Source of the DNA: Rubrivivax sp.
GTDB lineage: Bacteria > Pseudomonadota > Gammaproteobacteria > Burkholderiales > Burkholderiaceae_C
Length of the DNA: 64,000 nucleotides
Direction of reading: 5' to 3'
Assembly (NCBI GenBank): GCA_016707445.1
Contig: JADJHR010000001.1
Location: 496,001 to 560,000 of the forward strand
Position 1 is the first letter of the stretch. Every line of letters starts with the position of its first letter. The notes beneath the pieces are model-generated. The model saw only the letters and a program-made list of their open reading frames with translations. It was not told the DNA's origin and searched no databases. The position numbers and the translations under genes are program-made. Positions 36,678 through 44,711 of this stretch are shown piece after piece.

Positions 36678-37913
36678 ATGCTGCAACTCGACGCCCATCC
36701 CTCGGGCCGCCACTTTCTTCAGATCCCCGGTCCCAGCCCCGTGCCCGACCGCATCCTGCGCGCGCTGAGCCTGCCCACGATCGACCATCGCGGGCCCGAA
36801 TTCGGCGGCCTTGGGCGCAAGGTGCTGGTCGGCCTGCAGGCCGTGTTCAAGACCCGGCATCCGGTGGTGATCTACCCGGCCTCGGGCACCGGCGCCTGGG
36901 AGGCGGCACTGGTCAACGTCACCAGCCCGGGCGACGCGGTGCTGATGGTCGAGACCGGGCACTTTGCCGCGCTGTGGGCCAAGATGGCCGGCAAGCTGGG
37001 CCTGCAGACCGAGGTGCTGGCCTGGCAGGGTGCCGACGATCAACTGCCGGCCGCGCCGAACTGGCGCCGTGGTGTCAGCGCCGATCTGGTCGAGCAGCGG
37101 TTGAAGGCCGACAGCGAACACCGCATCAAGGCGGTGTGCGTGGTGCACAACGAGACCTCCACCGGTGTCACGTCCGACATCGCCGCTGTGCGCCGTGCGA
37201 TCGACGCCGCGCGCCACCCGGCGCTGTTGATGGTCGACACCATCAGCGGCCTGGCCAGCGCCGACTACCGGCATGACGAATGGGGCGTCGACGTGGCGAT
37301 CAGCGGGTCGCAGAAGGGCCTGATGCTGCCGCCGGGCATCAGCTTCAACGCGCTGTCGCCGCGCGCGATCGAGGTGTCCCAGGGCGCACGCATGCCGCGC
37401 TCGTTCTGGGGCTGGGACGAGATGGTCGAGATGGGTCGAGACGGCTACTTTCCCTACACCCCCAGCACCAACTTGCTGTATGCCTTGTCCGAATCGCTCG
37501 ACATGCTGGCCGCCGAGGGGCTGGACGCGGTGTTCGCGCGCCATCAGCGCTGGGCCGCCGGTGTGCGCGCCGGCGTGCAGGCGTGGGGGCTGCCGATCCA
37601 ATGTGCCGATCCGGCGCTGTATTCGCCGGTTTTGACGGGCGTCATCACACCGCCTGGCGTGGATGCCGACGCCGTGCGCCGGCTGATCCACAGCCGCTTC
37701 GATCTGTCGCTGGGCACAGGCCTGGGCAAGGTGCGTGGCCGCATGTTCCGCATCGGCCATCTGGGCGACAGCAACGACCTGACCTTGCTGGCCACGATGG
37801 CCGGCTGCGAGATGGGCCTGCAGCTGTCCGGCGTGCCGCTGGCCGGCAGCGGCGTGCAGGCCGCGATGGCCCACTTTGCCGCGCACCCGGCCGGGCTGGC
37901 CACATCGGCCTGA
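36678..37913 (+). CDS. PLP-dependent aminotransferase, alanine/serine-glyoxylate type
   Basis: 411 residues from MLQLDAHPSGRHFLQIPGPS, with GAAAGG 8 bases upstream; an ATG at 36648 lies inside the operator. Class V fold: PGPSPVPDRIL, YPASGTGAWEAALVNV, CVVHNETSTGVTSD, the PLP aspartate (LLMVDTISGLAS) and Schiff-base lysine in VAISGSQKGLMLPPG. Closest to serine-glyoxylate or alanine-glyoxylate aminotransferases. First gene of the TRAP/hydratase/CoA-transferase operon, so the pathway probably produces or consumes glyoxylate or another 2-oxoacid. Confidence 0.93.
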   Translation: MLQLDAHPSGRHFLQIPGPSPVPDRILRALSLPTIDHRGPEFGGLGRKVLVGLQAVFKTRHPVVIYPASGTGAWEAALVNVTSPGDAVLMVETGHFAALWAKMAGKLGLQTEVLAWQGADDQLPAAPNWRRGVSADLVEQRLKADSEHRIKAVCVVHNETSTGVTSDIAAVRRAIDAARHPALLMVDTISGLASADYRHDEWGVDVAISGSQKGLMLPPGISFNALSPRAIEVSQGARMPRSFWGWDEMVEMGRDGYFPYTPSTNLLYALSESLDMLAAEGLDAVFARHQRWAAGVRAGVQAWGLPIQCADPALYSPVLTGVITPPGVDADAVRRLIHSRFDLSLGTGLGKVRGRMFRIGHLGDSNDLTLLATMAGCEMGLQLSGVPLAGSGVQAAMAHFAAHPAGLATSA

Positions 37914-37963
37914 GGCCGGTATTCACATCACCCGAATTCATCCGAACCCGAGGAGACACCACC

Positions 37964-38956
37964 ATGAGCCTGCGCCGCCGCTTCACCTTCACCCTCATCG
38001 GCGCCGTAGCCGGTGCCGCCTTTGCGCTGCCGGCCGCCGCGCAGATGGAGCTCAAGCTGGGCCATGTGGGCGGGCCGGGGTCGCTGTTCGAGCTGTCGGC
38101 CAACGAGTTCGCGCGCCGTGCCAACGAGAAGCTGGGCAACAAGGCCAAGGTGGTGGTGTTCGGCTCCAGCCAGCTCGGCGGCGACAGCGAGATGATGCAG
38201 AAGCTGCGCCTGGGCACGCTCGAGTTCGCGATCCCGTCGACCGTGATGTCGTCGGCGGTCGACGCCTTCGGCATGTTCGAGATGCCCTACCTGGTGAAGA
38301 GCCGCGAGCACATGAAGAAGATCGAGGCCGCGGTGGTCTGGCCGTCGCTGGCGCCGATGGCCGAGGCCAAGGGCTACAAGCTGCTGGCGGTGTGGGAGAA
38401 CGGTTTTCGCAACATCACGACCAACACCAAACCGATCGTCAAGCCGGTTGACCTGGCGGGCATGAAGCTGCGCGTGCCGCAGGGCAAATGGCGCGTCAAG
38501 ATGTTCCAGGCCTATGGTGCCAACCCGTCGCCGATGGCCTTGTCCGAGGTCTTCGTCGCGCTGCAGACCGGCGTCATGGACGGCCAGGAGAACCCGCTGA
38601 CGCAGATCTACTCCAGCAAGTTCCAGGAGGTGCAGAAGTACCTGTCGATGACCGGCCACGTCTACACGCCGGCCTTCCTGGCTGCTGGCAAGACCAAGTT
38701 CGCATCGCTGCCGGCCGACGTGCAGGCGACCCTGACACAAGCCGCCCGCGACACCCAGGCCTATGTCTACGAGCAGGCGGCCAAGCTCGACAACGAGCTG
38801 CAGGCCAAGATCGCCGCCGCTGGTGTCAAGGTGAACCAGGCCGACAAGGACGCCTTCATCGCTGCCAGCAAGGGCGTCTACGAAGAGTTCGCCAAGGAAG
38901 TGCCTGATGGCGGCAAGCTGGTCGACAAGGCGATCGCACTCGGCAAGGGCATGTGA
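37964..38956 (+). CDS. TRAP transporter solute-binding protein (DctP family)
   Basis: 330 residues with a Sec signal peptide (TLIGAVAGAAFALPAAAQ). DctP landmarks: LKLGHVGGPGSLFELSANEF, QLGGDSEMMQKLRLGTLEFA, the arginine that binds a carboxylate (LAGMKLRVPQGKWRVKMFQA) and LQTGVMDGQENPLTQIYSSK. It delivers an organic acid to the QM permease encoded next. Good AGGAG before the start. Confidence 0.95.
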   Translation: MSLRRRFTFTLIGAVAGAAFALPAAAQMELKLGHVGGPGSLFELSANEFARRANEKLGNKAKVVVFGSSQLGGDSEMMQKLRLGTLEFAIPSTVMSSAVDAFGMFEMPYLVKSREHMKKIEAAVVWPSLAPMAEAKGYKLLAVWENGFRNITTNTKPIVKPVDLAGMKLRVPQGKWRVKMFQAYGANPSPMALSEVFVALQTGVMDGQENPLTQIYSSKFQEVQKYLSMTGHVYTPAFLAAGKTKFASLPADVQATLTQAARDTQAYVYEQAAKLDNELQAKIAAAGVKVNQADKDAFIAASKGVYEEFAKEVPDGGKLVDKAIALGKGM

Positions 38957-39486
38957 GCATCGTGTTCACCGCGCTGCGCACCGCGTTCGACCGCACGCTC
39001 ACCGCCTTCGTCATCTTCTTGCTGGCCGCGCTGGCGGTGTTGATCCTGGTCGGGGTGGCCTGTCGCAAGCTGGGCATCGCGATCGTCTGGTACGACGAAG
39101 GCGCGTCGATCATGCTCGCCTGGTTGACCTACTATGGCGCCGCGCTGGCCGCGCTCAAGCGAGCGCACATCGGCTTTCCGGGCCTGGTGAATGCACTGCG
39201 GCCGACTTGGCGCGTGCCGGCAGTGCTGTTCGGCGAAGTCTGCGTGATCGGTTTCTTCGGGCTGCTGACCTGGTTCGGCGTCAAGGTGCTGCTGATCCTG
39301 CAGGGTGACACCATGGTCAGCCTGCCTGAGGTGTCGACACAGATCACGCAGTCTGTGATCCCCATCGGTGGCGCGCTGTTCATCGTGGCGCAGCTGTTCA
39401 GCTTGCCCGAGGTGCTGCGCCAGGCACGTGGCAGCGGCATCGTCGACCATGAGCAGGCGCCGGTGGCCGAGGTGATGAAGGCATGA
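38953..39486 (+). CDS. TRAP transporter small permease (DctQ family)
   Basis: 177 residues from a GTG (VSIVFTALRTAFDRTLTAFV) that overlaps the binding-protein stop as GTGA. Four hydrophobic segments, with the usual loop YDEGASIMLAWLTYYGAALA and KRAHIGFPGLV. It forms the QM complex with the following large subunit. Confidence 0.93.
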   Translation: MSIVFTALRTAFDRTLTAFVIFLLAALAVLILVGVACRKLGIAIVWYDEGASIMLAWLTYYGAALAALKRAHIGFPGLVNALRPTWRVPAVLFGEVCVIGFFGLLTWFGVKVLLILQGDTMVSLPEVSTQITQSVIPIGGALFIVAQLFSLPEVLRQARGSGIVDHEQAPVAEVMKA

Positions 39487-40766
39487 TCGTCGCATTGATG
39501 TTCCTGGGCATGGTCGGCCTGATCCTGATCAACGTGCCGATCGCGATCGCGCTGGGCATCGTGGCGATGGGCGCGATGGTGTATTCCAGTGGCCTCGATT
39601 CGCTGCTCAACGCGGCGATCGTGATGTTCACCGGTGCCACCAGCTTTCCGCTGCTGGCGATCCCGCTGTTCGTGCTGGCCGGCGCGATCATGAACTCGTC
39701 GAGCCTGTCACGCCGCCTGATCTCGTTTGCATCGGCGCTGGTCGGTTTCGTCAAGGGCGGCCTGGCGATGATCAACATCGCGACCTCGATGTTCTTTGCC
39801 GAGATCTCGGGCTCGGCGGTGGCCGATGTCGCCGCGATGGGCTCGATCCTGATCCCGGCGATGAAGAAGCGCGGCTACCCGAAAGAATTCGCCGCCGCCA
39901 TCACGTCGAGCTCGGCGACGCTGGCGGTGATCATCCCGCCTTCGATCCCGATGATCCTGTACGCGGTGATGGCCGACACCTCGGTGGTGCAGCTGTTCGT
40001 CGCCGGCATCGTGCCGGGCGTGCTGTGTGGCGGCGCGATGATGGCGCTGTGCTACTGGTACGCCAAGCGGCGCAACTATCCGGTCGAGGAAGTGTTCCAG
40101 TGGAGCAAGGTGAGGTCGACCTTCAAGGATGCGGCCTGGGCCTTCTTGCTGCCGGTGATCATCCTGGGCGGCATCTTCGGCGGCATCGTCACGGCCACCG
40201 AAGGCGCGGCGCTGGCGGTGCTGGCTGCGCTGTTCATCGGCGGCGTGATCTACCGCGAACTGGACTGGCAGCACCTGTACAACTCGATGATCGACGGCGC
40301 CACGCAGACTGCCACCGTGATGCTGCTGGTCGCCGCGTCGGCGCTGCTGGGCGTCTACCTGACCGAGCAGCAGATGCCGCAACAGCTGGCCGCCTGGCTG
40401 TCGAGCATCACCAGCAACAAGATCGCGGTGCTGGCGATCCTGAACGTCTTCTTCCTCGTGATCGGCCTGTTCCTGCACTCGGCGGCGGCGATCATCCTGG
40501 TGGTGCCGATCGTGATGCCGCTGGTGAAGGCAGTCGGCATCGACCCCGTTCACTTCGGCCTGATCGTCACGCTGAACCTGGGCATCGGCCAGCAGACGCC
40601 GCCGGTGGCCAGCGTGTTGATGGCCAGCTGCGCCATCGCCAAGGCCGACATGTGGAAGGTGACGCGCGTGAACCTGCCCTTCATCGGCGTGCTGCTGGCC
40701 ACCTTGATGCTGGTGACCTATGTGCCGGCGGTGCCGATGTTCCTGGTCGAGATGTTCTACCGATGA
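39483..40766 (+). CDS. TRAP transporter large permease (DctM family)
   Basis: 427 residues, about 12 membrane segments, start overlapping the dctQ stop (ATGA). Signature: PLLAIPLFVLAGAIMNSSSL, ISGSAVADVAAMGSILIPAM, MKKRGYPKEFAAAITSSSA and VIIPPSIPMILYAVMADTS. The transport subunit that uses the sodium gradient. The substrate is presumably the acid metabolised by the downstream hydratase and CoA-transferase. Confidence 0.96.
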   Translation: MIVALMFLGMVGLILINVPIAIALGIVAMGAMVYSSGLDSLLNAAIVMFTGATSFPLLAIPLFVLAGAIMNSSSLSRRLISFASALVGFVKGGLAMINIATSMFFAEISGSAVADVAAMGSILIPAMKKRGYPKEFAAAITSSSATLAVIIPPSIPMILYAVMADTSVVQLFVAGIVPGVLCGGAMMALCYWYAKRRNYPVEEVFQWSKVRSTFKDAAWAFLLPVIILGGIFGGIVTATEGAALAVLAALFIGGVIYRELDWQHLYNSMIDGATQTATVMLLVAASALLGVYLTEQQMPQQLAAWLSSITSNKIAVLAILNVFFLVIGLFLHSAAAIILVVPIVMPLVKAVGIDPVHFGLIVTLNLGIGQQTPPVASVLMASCAIAKADMWKVTRVNLPFIGVLLATLMLVTYVPAVPMFLVEMFYR

Positions 40767-41539
40767 GCAGCGACATCCTGGTCGACCGCGACGGGGCGAT
40801 CGCCACCGTCACGCTGAACCGGCCCGACAAGCTGAACGCGCTGACCAAGCCGATGTGGCAACGCCTGGGCACGCTGATGCGCGAGCTGTCGGCCGATGAC
40901 GGGCTGCGCTGCGTGCTGCTGCGCGGTGCCGGCGGCAACTTCGCGCCCGGCAACGACATCGCCGAGTTCGAGACCGAGCGCTGCAACTTCGATCAAGGCA
41001 AGGCCTACGGCGCCATCCTGCACGACGCGCTCGGCGCGATCGCCGATTGCCGCCACCCCACGCTGGCATTGATCGAAGGCATCTGTGTCGGTGGCGGGCT
41101 GGAGATCGCGGCGCTGTGTGACATCCGCATCTGCGGCGAAGGCAGCCGCTTCGGCGTGCCGATCAACCGGCTCGGGCTGGTGATGGCGCATGCCGAGCTG
41201 GCCGCGCTGGTGCAGCTGGCCGGGCGTGCGGTGGCGCTGGAGATGCTGCTCGAAGGCCGTGTCTTCGACGCCCGCGAGGCGCTGGAAAAGCGCCTGGTGC
41301 ACCGGGTGGTGGCCGACGCCGCGGTCGAGGCCGAGGCGCATGCCACGGCGCGCCGCATCGCCGCCGGTGCGCCGCTGGCCGCGCGCTGGCACAAGCAGTT
41401 TCTGCGCGAACTCGAATCCGGCGCCCCGCTGACCGAGGCGCAGCGCGACGAGGGCTTTCGCTGCTACGACACGCAGGACTTTCGCAGCGGCTACCGCGCC
41501 TTTCTGGCCAAGACCGCACCGGTGTTCAGCGGACGATGA
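40763..41539 (+). CDS. Enoyl-CoA hydratase/isomerase family protein
   Basis: 258 residues, start overlapping the TRAP stop (ATGA). Crotonase fold: LNRPDKLNALTKPMWQRL, first oxyanion region GAGGNFAPGNDIAEF and second EGICVGGGLEIAALCDIRIC. The usual catalytic Glu of hydratases after the second loop is replaced by the segment FGVPINRLGLVMAHAELAAL, so exact chemistry (hydratase, isomerase or hydrolase) cannot be assigned. Confidence 0.92.
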   Translation: MSSDILVDRDGAIATVTLNRPDKLNALTKPMWQRLGTLMRELSADDGLRCVLLRGAGGNFAPGNDIAEFETERCNFDQGKAYGAILHDALGAIADCRHPTLALIEGICVGGGLEIAALCDIRICGEGSRFGVPINRLGLVMAHAELAALVQLAGRAVALEMLLEGRVFDAREALEKRLVHRVVADAAVEAEAHATARRIAAGAPLAARWHKQFLRELESGAPLTEAQRDEGFRCYDTQDFRSGYRAFLAKTAPVFSGR

Positions 41540-42738
41540 AACCGACGGGCCCCTTGGCCGGCGTCACGGTGCTCGAGCTGGCCCAGATCATGGCCGGTCC
41601 CAGCTGCGGCGCCTTGCTGGCCGACCTGGGCGCCGACGTGATCAAGGTCGAACGCCTGCCCGGGGGCGATGACACGCGGCGTTATGCCGAGCCGCAGGTG
41701 AATGGCGAATCGGCGGCGTTCATGATGATGAACCGCAACAAGCGCTCGGTGGCGATCGACCTGAAGACCGCCGGCGGCGTGCGTGTACTGAAGCGCCTGG
41801 CGCAGTCCGCCGACGTGCTGACCGAGAACTACCGCAAAGGCGCGCTCGACCGTCTGGGCCTGGGCTTCGACGCGCTGCATGCGCTGAACCCGGCGCTGAT
41901 CTATTGCTCGATCTCGGGCTACGGTCGCACCGGGCCGGCGGCCGACAAGGGCGGTTTCGATCTCATCGCGCAGGGGGTGTCGGGGCTGATGAGCATCACC
42001 GGCGAGCCCGGCGGCGCACCGGTGAAGGTGGGCAGCCCGGTGACCGACATGAACGCCGGGCTGCTGGCCGCGCTGGGCATCGTGTCGGCCTATGTGCACC
42101 GCTTGAAGACGGGCCAGGGTCAATGGGTAGACACCTCGCTGTTCGAGGCCGGCATCCACCAGACCGCGTGGCAGGCGGCGATCTTCTTCGCCACCGGCGT
42201 GTCGCCGGGGCCGGGTGGCTCGGCGCATGTGCTGGCCGCGCCCTACCAGGCCTTTCCCACGGCCGACGGCTGGATCAACATTGGCGGCGCGAACCAGGCG
42301 AACTGGGAGCGCATTGCAGGCCTGATCGGTGCGCCCGAACTCATCATCGACGCGCGCTTCGTCGACAACAGTGCGCGCATGAAGAACCGCGACGAGCTGG
42401 CGGCGCTGATCGGCGCGCATCTGCGCACCCGCAGCACGCGCGACTGGCTGCTTGACCTGGACGCGGCCGGGATTCCGGCCGGCCCGATCCAGAGCATTGG
42501 CGAAATGGCGGCTGACCCGCAGACGCTGGCGCGCGAGATGGTGGTCGAACTCGATCACCCGCGCGCGGGGCACACACGCGCCTTGGGCGTGCCGCTGAAA
42601 TTCAGCGCCACGCCGGGCAACATTCGCCGGCCTGCGCCGATGTTCGGCCAGCACACGCACGAGGTGCTGCAGCAGCACGGCTTCGGTGACGCCGAGATCA
42701 AGACGCTGGCCGCCGAGGGCGCGGTGCAGCTGGGCTGA
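41536..42738 (+). CDS. Family III CoA-transferase (CaiB/BaiF)
   Basis: 400 residues. LAGVTVLELAQIMAGPSCGA, LLADLGADVIKVERLPGGDD, FMMMNRNKRSVAIDLK and the catalytic aspartate Asp171 in VGSPVTDMNAGLLAALG. It moves CoA between acyl groups, activating the imported acid. The start overlaps the hydratase stop (ATGA); last gene of the operon. An imperfect 15-bp tandem repeat and a strong hairpin follow. Confidence 0.94.
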   Translation: MKPTGPLAGVTVLELAQIMAGPSCGALLADLGADVIKVERLPGGDDTRRYAEPQVNGESAAFMMMNRNKRSVAIDLKTAGGVRVLKRLAQSADVLTENYRKGALDRLGLGFDALHALNPALIYCSISGYGRTGPAADKGGFDLIAQGVSGLMSITGEPGGAPVKVGSPVTDMNAGLLAALGIVSAYVHRLKTGQGQWVDTSLFEAGIHQTAWQAAIFFATGVSPGPGGSAHVLAAPYQAFPTADGWINIGGANQANWERIAGLIGAPELIIDARFVDNSARMKNRDELAALIGAHLRTRSTRDWLLDLDAAGIPAGPIQSIGEMAADPQTLAREMVVELDHPRAGHTRALGVPLKFSATPGNIRRPAPMFGQHTHEVLQQHGFGDAEIKTLAAEGAVQLG

Positions 42739-42748
42739 ACGCGCACAA

Positions 42749-42793
42749 CTGAAAAGCGCGCGCCTGAAGAGCGCGCGTCTGAAAATCGAGCAT
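42749..42793 (+). repeat. 15-bp imperfect tandem repeat, three units
   Basis: CTGAAAAGCGCGCGC, CTGAAGAGCGCGCGT and CTGAAAATCGAGCAT follow directly one after another just past the CoA-transferase stop. Units 1 and 2 differ at two positions; unit 3 is diverged and runs into the terminator hairpin. Confidence 0.6.
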
Positions 42794-42821
42794 GGGACCG
42801 CACCGGCGTGCGGCCCCATGC
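42790..42821 (-). terminator. Strong hairpin terminator between convergent operons
   Basis: GCATGGG-A-CCGCAC, loop CGGC, GTGCGG-C-CCCATGC: 13 paired bases with one mismatch. On the minus strand it is followed by CTCGATTTTC, a short T-run, so it best serves the Hsp20 genes. It may also stop read-through from the CoA-transferase operon. Confidence 0.6.
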
Positions 42822-42828
42822 CAGGGGC

Positions 42829-43221
42829 TCAGTTCACGCGCACGTCGATGCGCCGCGGCTGGGCGTGTTCGGCCTTGGGGATGCGAACCCGCAGCACGCC
42901 CTGCGCCAGCTCGGCGCTGACCTTGCCGGCGTCGAGCTCCTTGCTCAAGGTGAAGGCACGGCGGTAGCGCGGCAGCGTGACCTCGGCATGCGTCGATTCC
43001 ATGCCCTGGGTGACCGCCAGCTGGATGTCACCTTCGATCATCAGCTGGTCGCCTTCGACGCGCAGCTGCAGCTTGTCGCGCGGCACGCCGGGCAGGTCGG
43101 CGTACAGCGTGATGCCCGTGCTGTCCTCGATCACGTCCACCGGCGGCAGCAGCGACGCTTCGTTGCGAGGGTTGGCGACCGCGGCCGCCGTCTTGTCCTG
43201 GGTCTGGCTGAGGTTGTTCAT
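42829..43221 (-). CDS. Small heat-shock protein Hsp20, downstream copy
   Basis: 130 residues with one alpha-crystallin domain: PPVDVIEDSTGITLYADLPG, VPRDKLQLRVEGDQLMIEGD, RYRRAFTLSKELDAGKVSAE and the closing AQGVLRVRIPKAE. It has a short N-terminal arm and lacks the C-terminal IXI anchor, ending DVRVN. It sits 27 bases after the first Hsp20 gene with its own GGAG, so the two are co-transcribed and likely co-assemble. Confidence 0.95.
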   Translation of the reverse strand: MNNLSQTQDKTAAAVANPRNEASLLPPVDVIEDSTGITLYADLPGVPRDKLQLRVEGDQLMIEGDIQLAVTQGMESTHAEVTLPRYRRAFTLSKELDAGKVSAELAQGVLRVRIPKAEHAQPRRIDVRVN

Positions 43222-43248
43222 GGTGTCACTCCGATCGAGGGTTGGGGG

Positions 43249-43689
43249 TCACTGCACTTCGATGCGTCGCGGCTGCGCAGCGGCCCTGCGCTGCGCGCTG
43301 ATGCGCACCACGCCGTCGCGGAATTCAGCGCTGACGCTGGCCGGGTCGATGTCGTCGGACAGGCTCACGACGCGGCGGAAGCGACCCGCGAAGCGTTCAT
43401 TCAGGTGCAGCGTGTTCTTGTCGTCGCTGGCTGCGGGCGTGGCGGCCTTGCGCTCGCCGGCGATGCTGAGCACGCCGCGGTCGAGGTTGACCTCGAGCGT
43501 GGCCGGGTCGATGCCGGGCGCGAAGGCGAACACCTCGACGCCGGTGGGCGTGCTGCCCACGTTCAGCGCCGGATAGCCGCCGCGGCCAAGGCCGCGGATC
43601 GAGGGCGAGTAGTCGTACATGCCGCTCATGTCGCGCTGCAGGCGATCAAGCTCGGCAAACAGGTCGCGGGAAAAAAGGCTGCGGTACAT
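43249..43689 (-). CDS. Small heat-shock protein Hsp20, upstream copy
   Basis: 146 residues from MYRSLFSRDLFAELDRLQRD; GGAGG lies 6 bases before this ATG, which decides the start. Alpha-crystallin domain: PALNVGSTPTGVEVFAFAPG, EVNLDRGVLSIAGERK, RFRRVVSLSDDIDPASVSAE and FRDGVVRISAQRR. ATP-independent holdase. A CTTGAAA element upstream suggests sigma32 control. Confidence 0.95.
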   Translation of the reverse strand: MYRSLFSRDLFAELDRLQRDMSGMYDYSPSIRGLGRGGYPALNVGSTPTGVEVFAFAPGIDPATLEVNLDRGVLSIAGERKAATPAASDDKNTLHLNERFAGRFRRVVSLSDDIDPASVSAEFRDGVVRISAQRRAAAQPRRIEVQ

Positions 43690-43740
43690 GATGATCCTCC
43701 AGATGGGGCCGGCGGCGACTGTGCCGTCCGGGTCATCCAC

Positions 43741-43769
43741 AGTTAGGACCTCAGAGGCCTGCTTTCAAG
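43741..43769 (-). promoter_or_regulatory. Putative sigma32 heat-shock promoter for the hsp20 pair
   Basis: On the minus strand an exact CTTGAAA (43763-43769) is followed after 14 bases by TCCTAACT (43741-43748), a partial match to the heat-shock -10 CCCCATNT. It sits about 50 bases upstream of the first hsp20 start. The -35 match is strong, the -10 modest. Confidence 0.55.
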
Positions 43770-43824
43770 ACCCCGTCATCGCAGATCAGCGACTTCGCTG
43801 CGTCAGATCAACAAGCACCCGGGA

Positions 43825-44622
43825 TCAGGCCGCCAGCCGGCGGTACAGCAGGCCGGCCCAGCCCTGGGGGCTGAACGGCTGCCACTGCCCGTCGGGCTGG
43901 GCCAGGCGGGCCGCGACGATGCCCAGCGCCATCGGGTTGACGCCCAGGCCGGTGTGGCTGCCCAGCACGCGGATGTTCTCGTGCAGCGCGGGGTCACCGT
44001 CGAGCGTGGCCTCTTGCGGCGGTACCACGCCGTCGGACAGTGAATACAGGCAGCTCATGGGCACGGGCGGCAACAGGCGCTGGCGCAGCTTCTTCACGCG
44101 CGGTTGCGCCACATGCACGCCCGGGCCCAGCGGGTGGGCGATCAGCCGGTACAGCGCCTTGACGACGGCCGGGCTCTGGCTGCCGCCGTCGTCGACGCTG
44201 ATCGGGCTGCCCAGCGTGATCACCTGACGCACACATTCCGGCGCCTGGTGCGCGCCGTAGAGCGAGAACACGCCACCCAGGCTCCAGCCGACCAGGCTGA
44301 CCTTGCGCCCGCTGTGGTGGTGCAGGTGGCGGATCTTCTGCTCCAGTGCGGCCGCGTGGCGCGCCTGAAAGCCGACGTTGCGGCCGAAGCCCCAGGCCGC
44401 CACATCGTGACCCAGCATTCGCAGGTACCAGCGCAGCGGCGCCAGCGTGGTCTCGTCGGCCATGAAGCCGGGCAGCAGCAGCACCGGGTGACCATCGCCG
44501 CGCGGCGCCTGCATCAGCAGTGGCCAGCTGCCGGGCAGCAGCGCCATCTCGAACAGGGCGCGCCATTCCATCAGCGAGTACAGCGTGTGCGGCGGGCCCT
44601 GGTGGCGGTGGCGCTGTGTCAT
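43825..44622 (-). CDS. Alpha/beta hydrolase
   Basis: 265 residues from the ATG giving MTQRHRHQGPPHTLYSLMEW. Hydrolase core: APRGDGHPVLLLPGFMADET, nucleophile elbow VGWSLGG (Gly-x-Ser-x-Gly), VITLGSPI and late His in VLGSHTGLGVNP with the acid in SLSDGVVPP. A TTG at 44715 overlapping the upstream gene stop (TTGA) is an alternative start adding 31 residues. Substrate unknown; esterase or lipase-like. Confidence 0.85.
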   Translation of the reverse strand: MTQRHRHQGPPHTLYSLMEWRALFEMALLPGSWPLLMQAPRGDGHPVLLLPGFMADETTLAPLRWYLRMLGHDVAAWGFGRNVGFQARHAAALEQKIRHLHHHSGRKVSLVGWSLGGVFSLYGAHQAPECVRQVITLGSPISVDDGGSQSPAVVKALYRLIAHPLGPGVHVAQPRVKKLRQRLLPPVPMSCLYSLSDGVVPPQEATLDGDPALHENIRVLGSHTGLGVNPMALGIVAARLAQPDGQWQPFSPQGWAGLLYRRLAA

Positions 44623-44711
44623 CACCTTGCATTGTGGGGGCGCGACCGGCATTTGCCAGTAGCGAGAGCCCTTGGCAGCGCGTCGCGCAGGCGACACGCT
44701 GCGGGGCGCAT

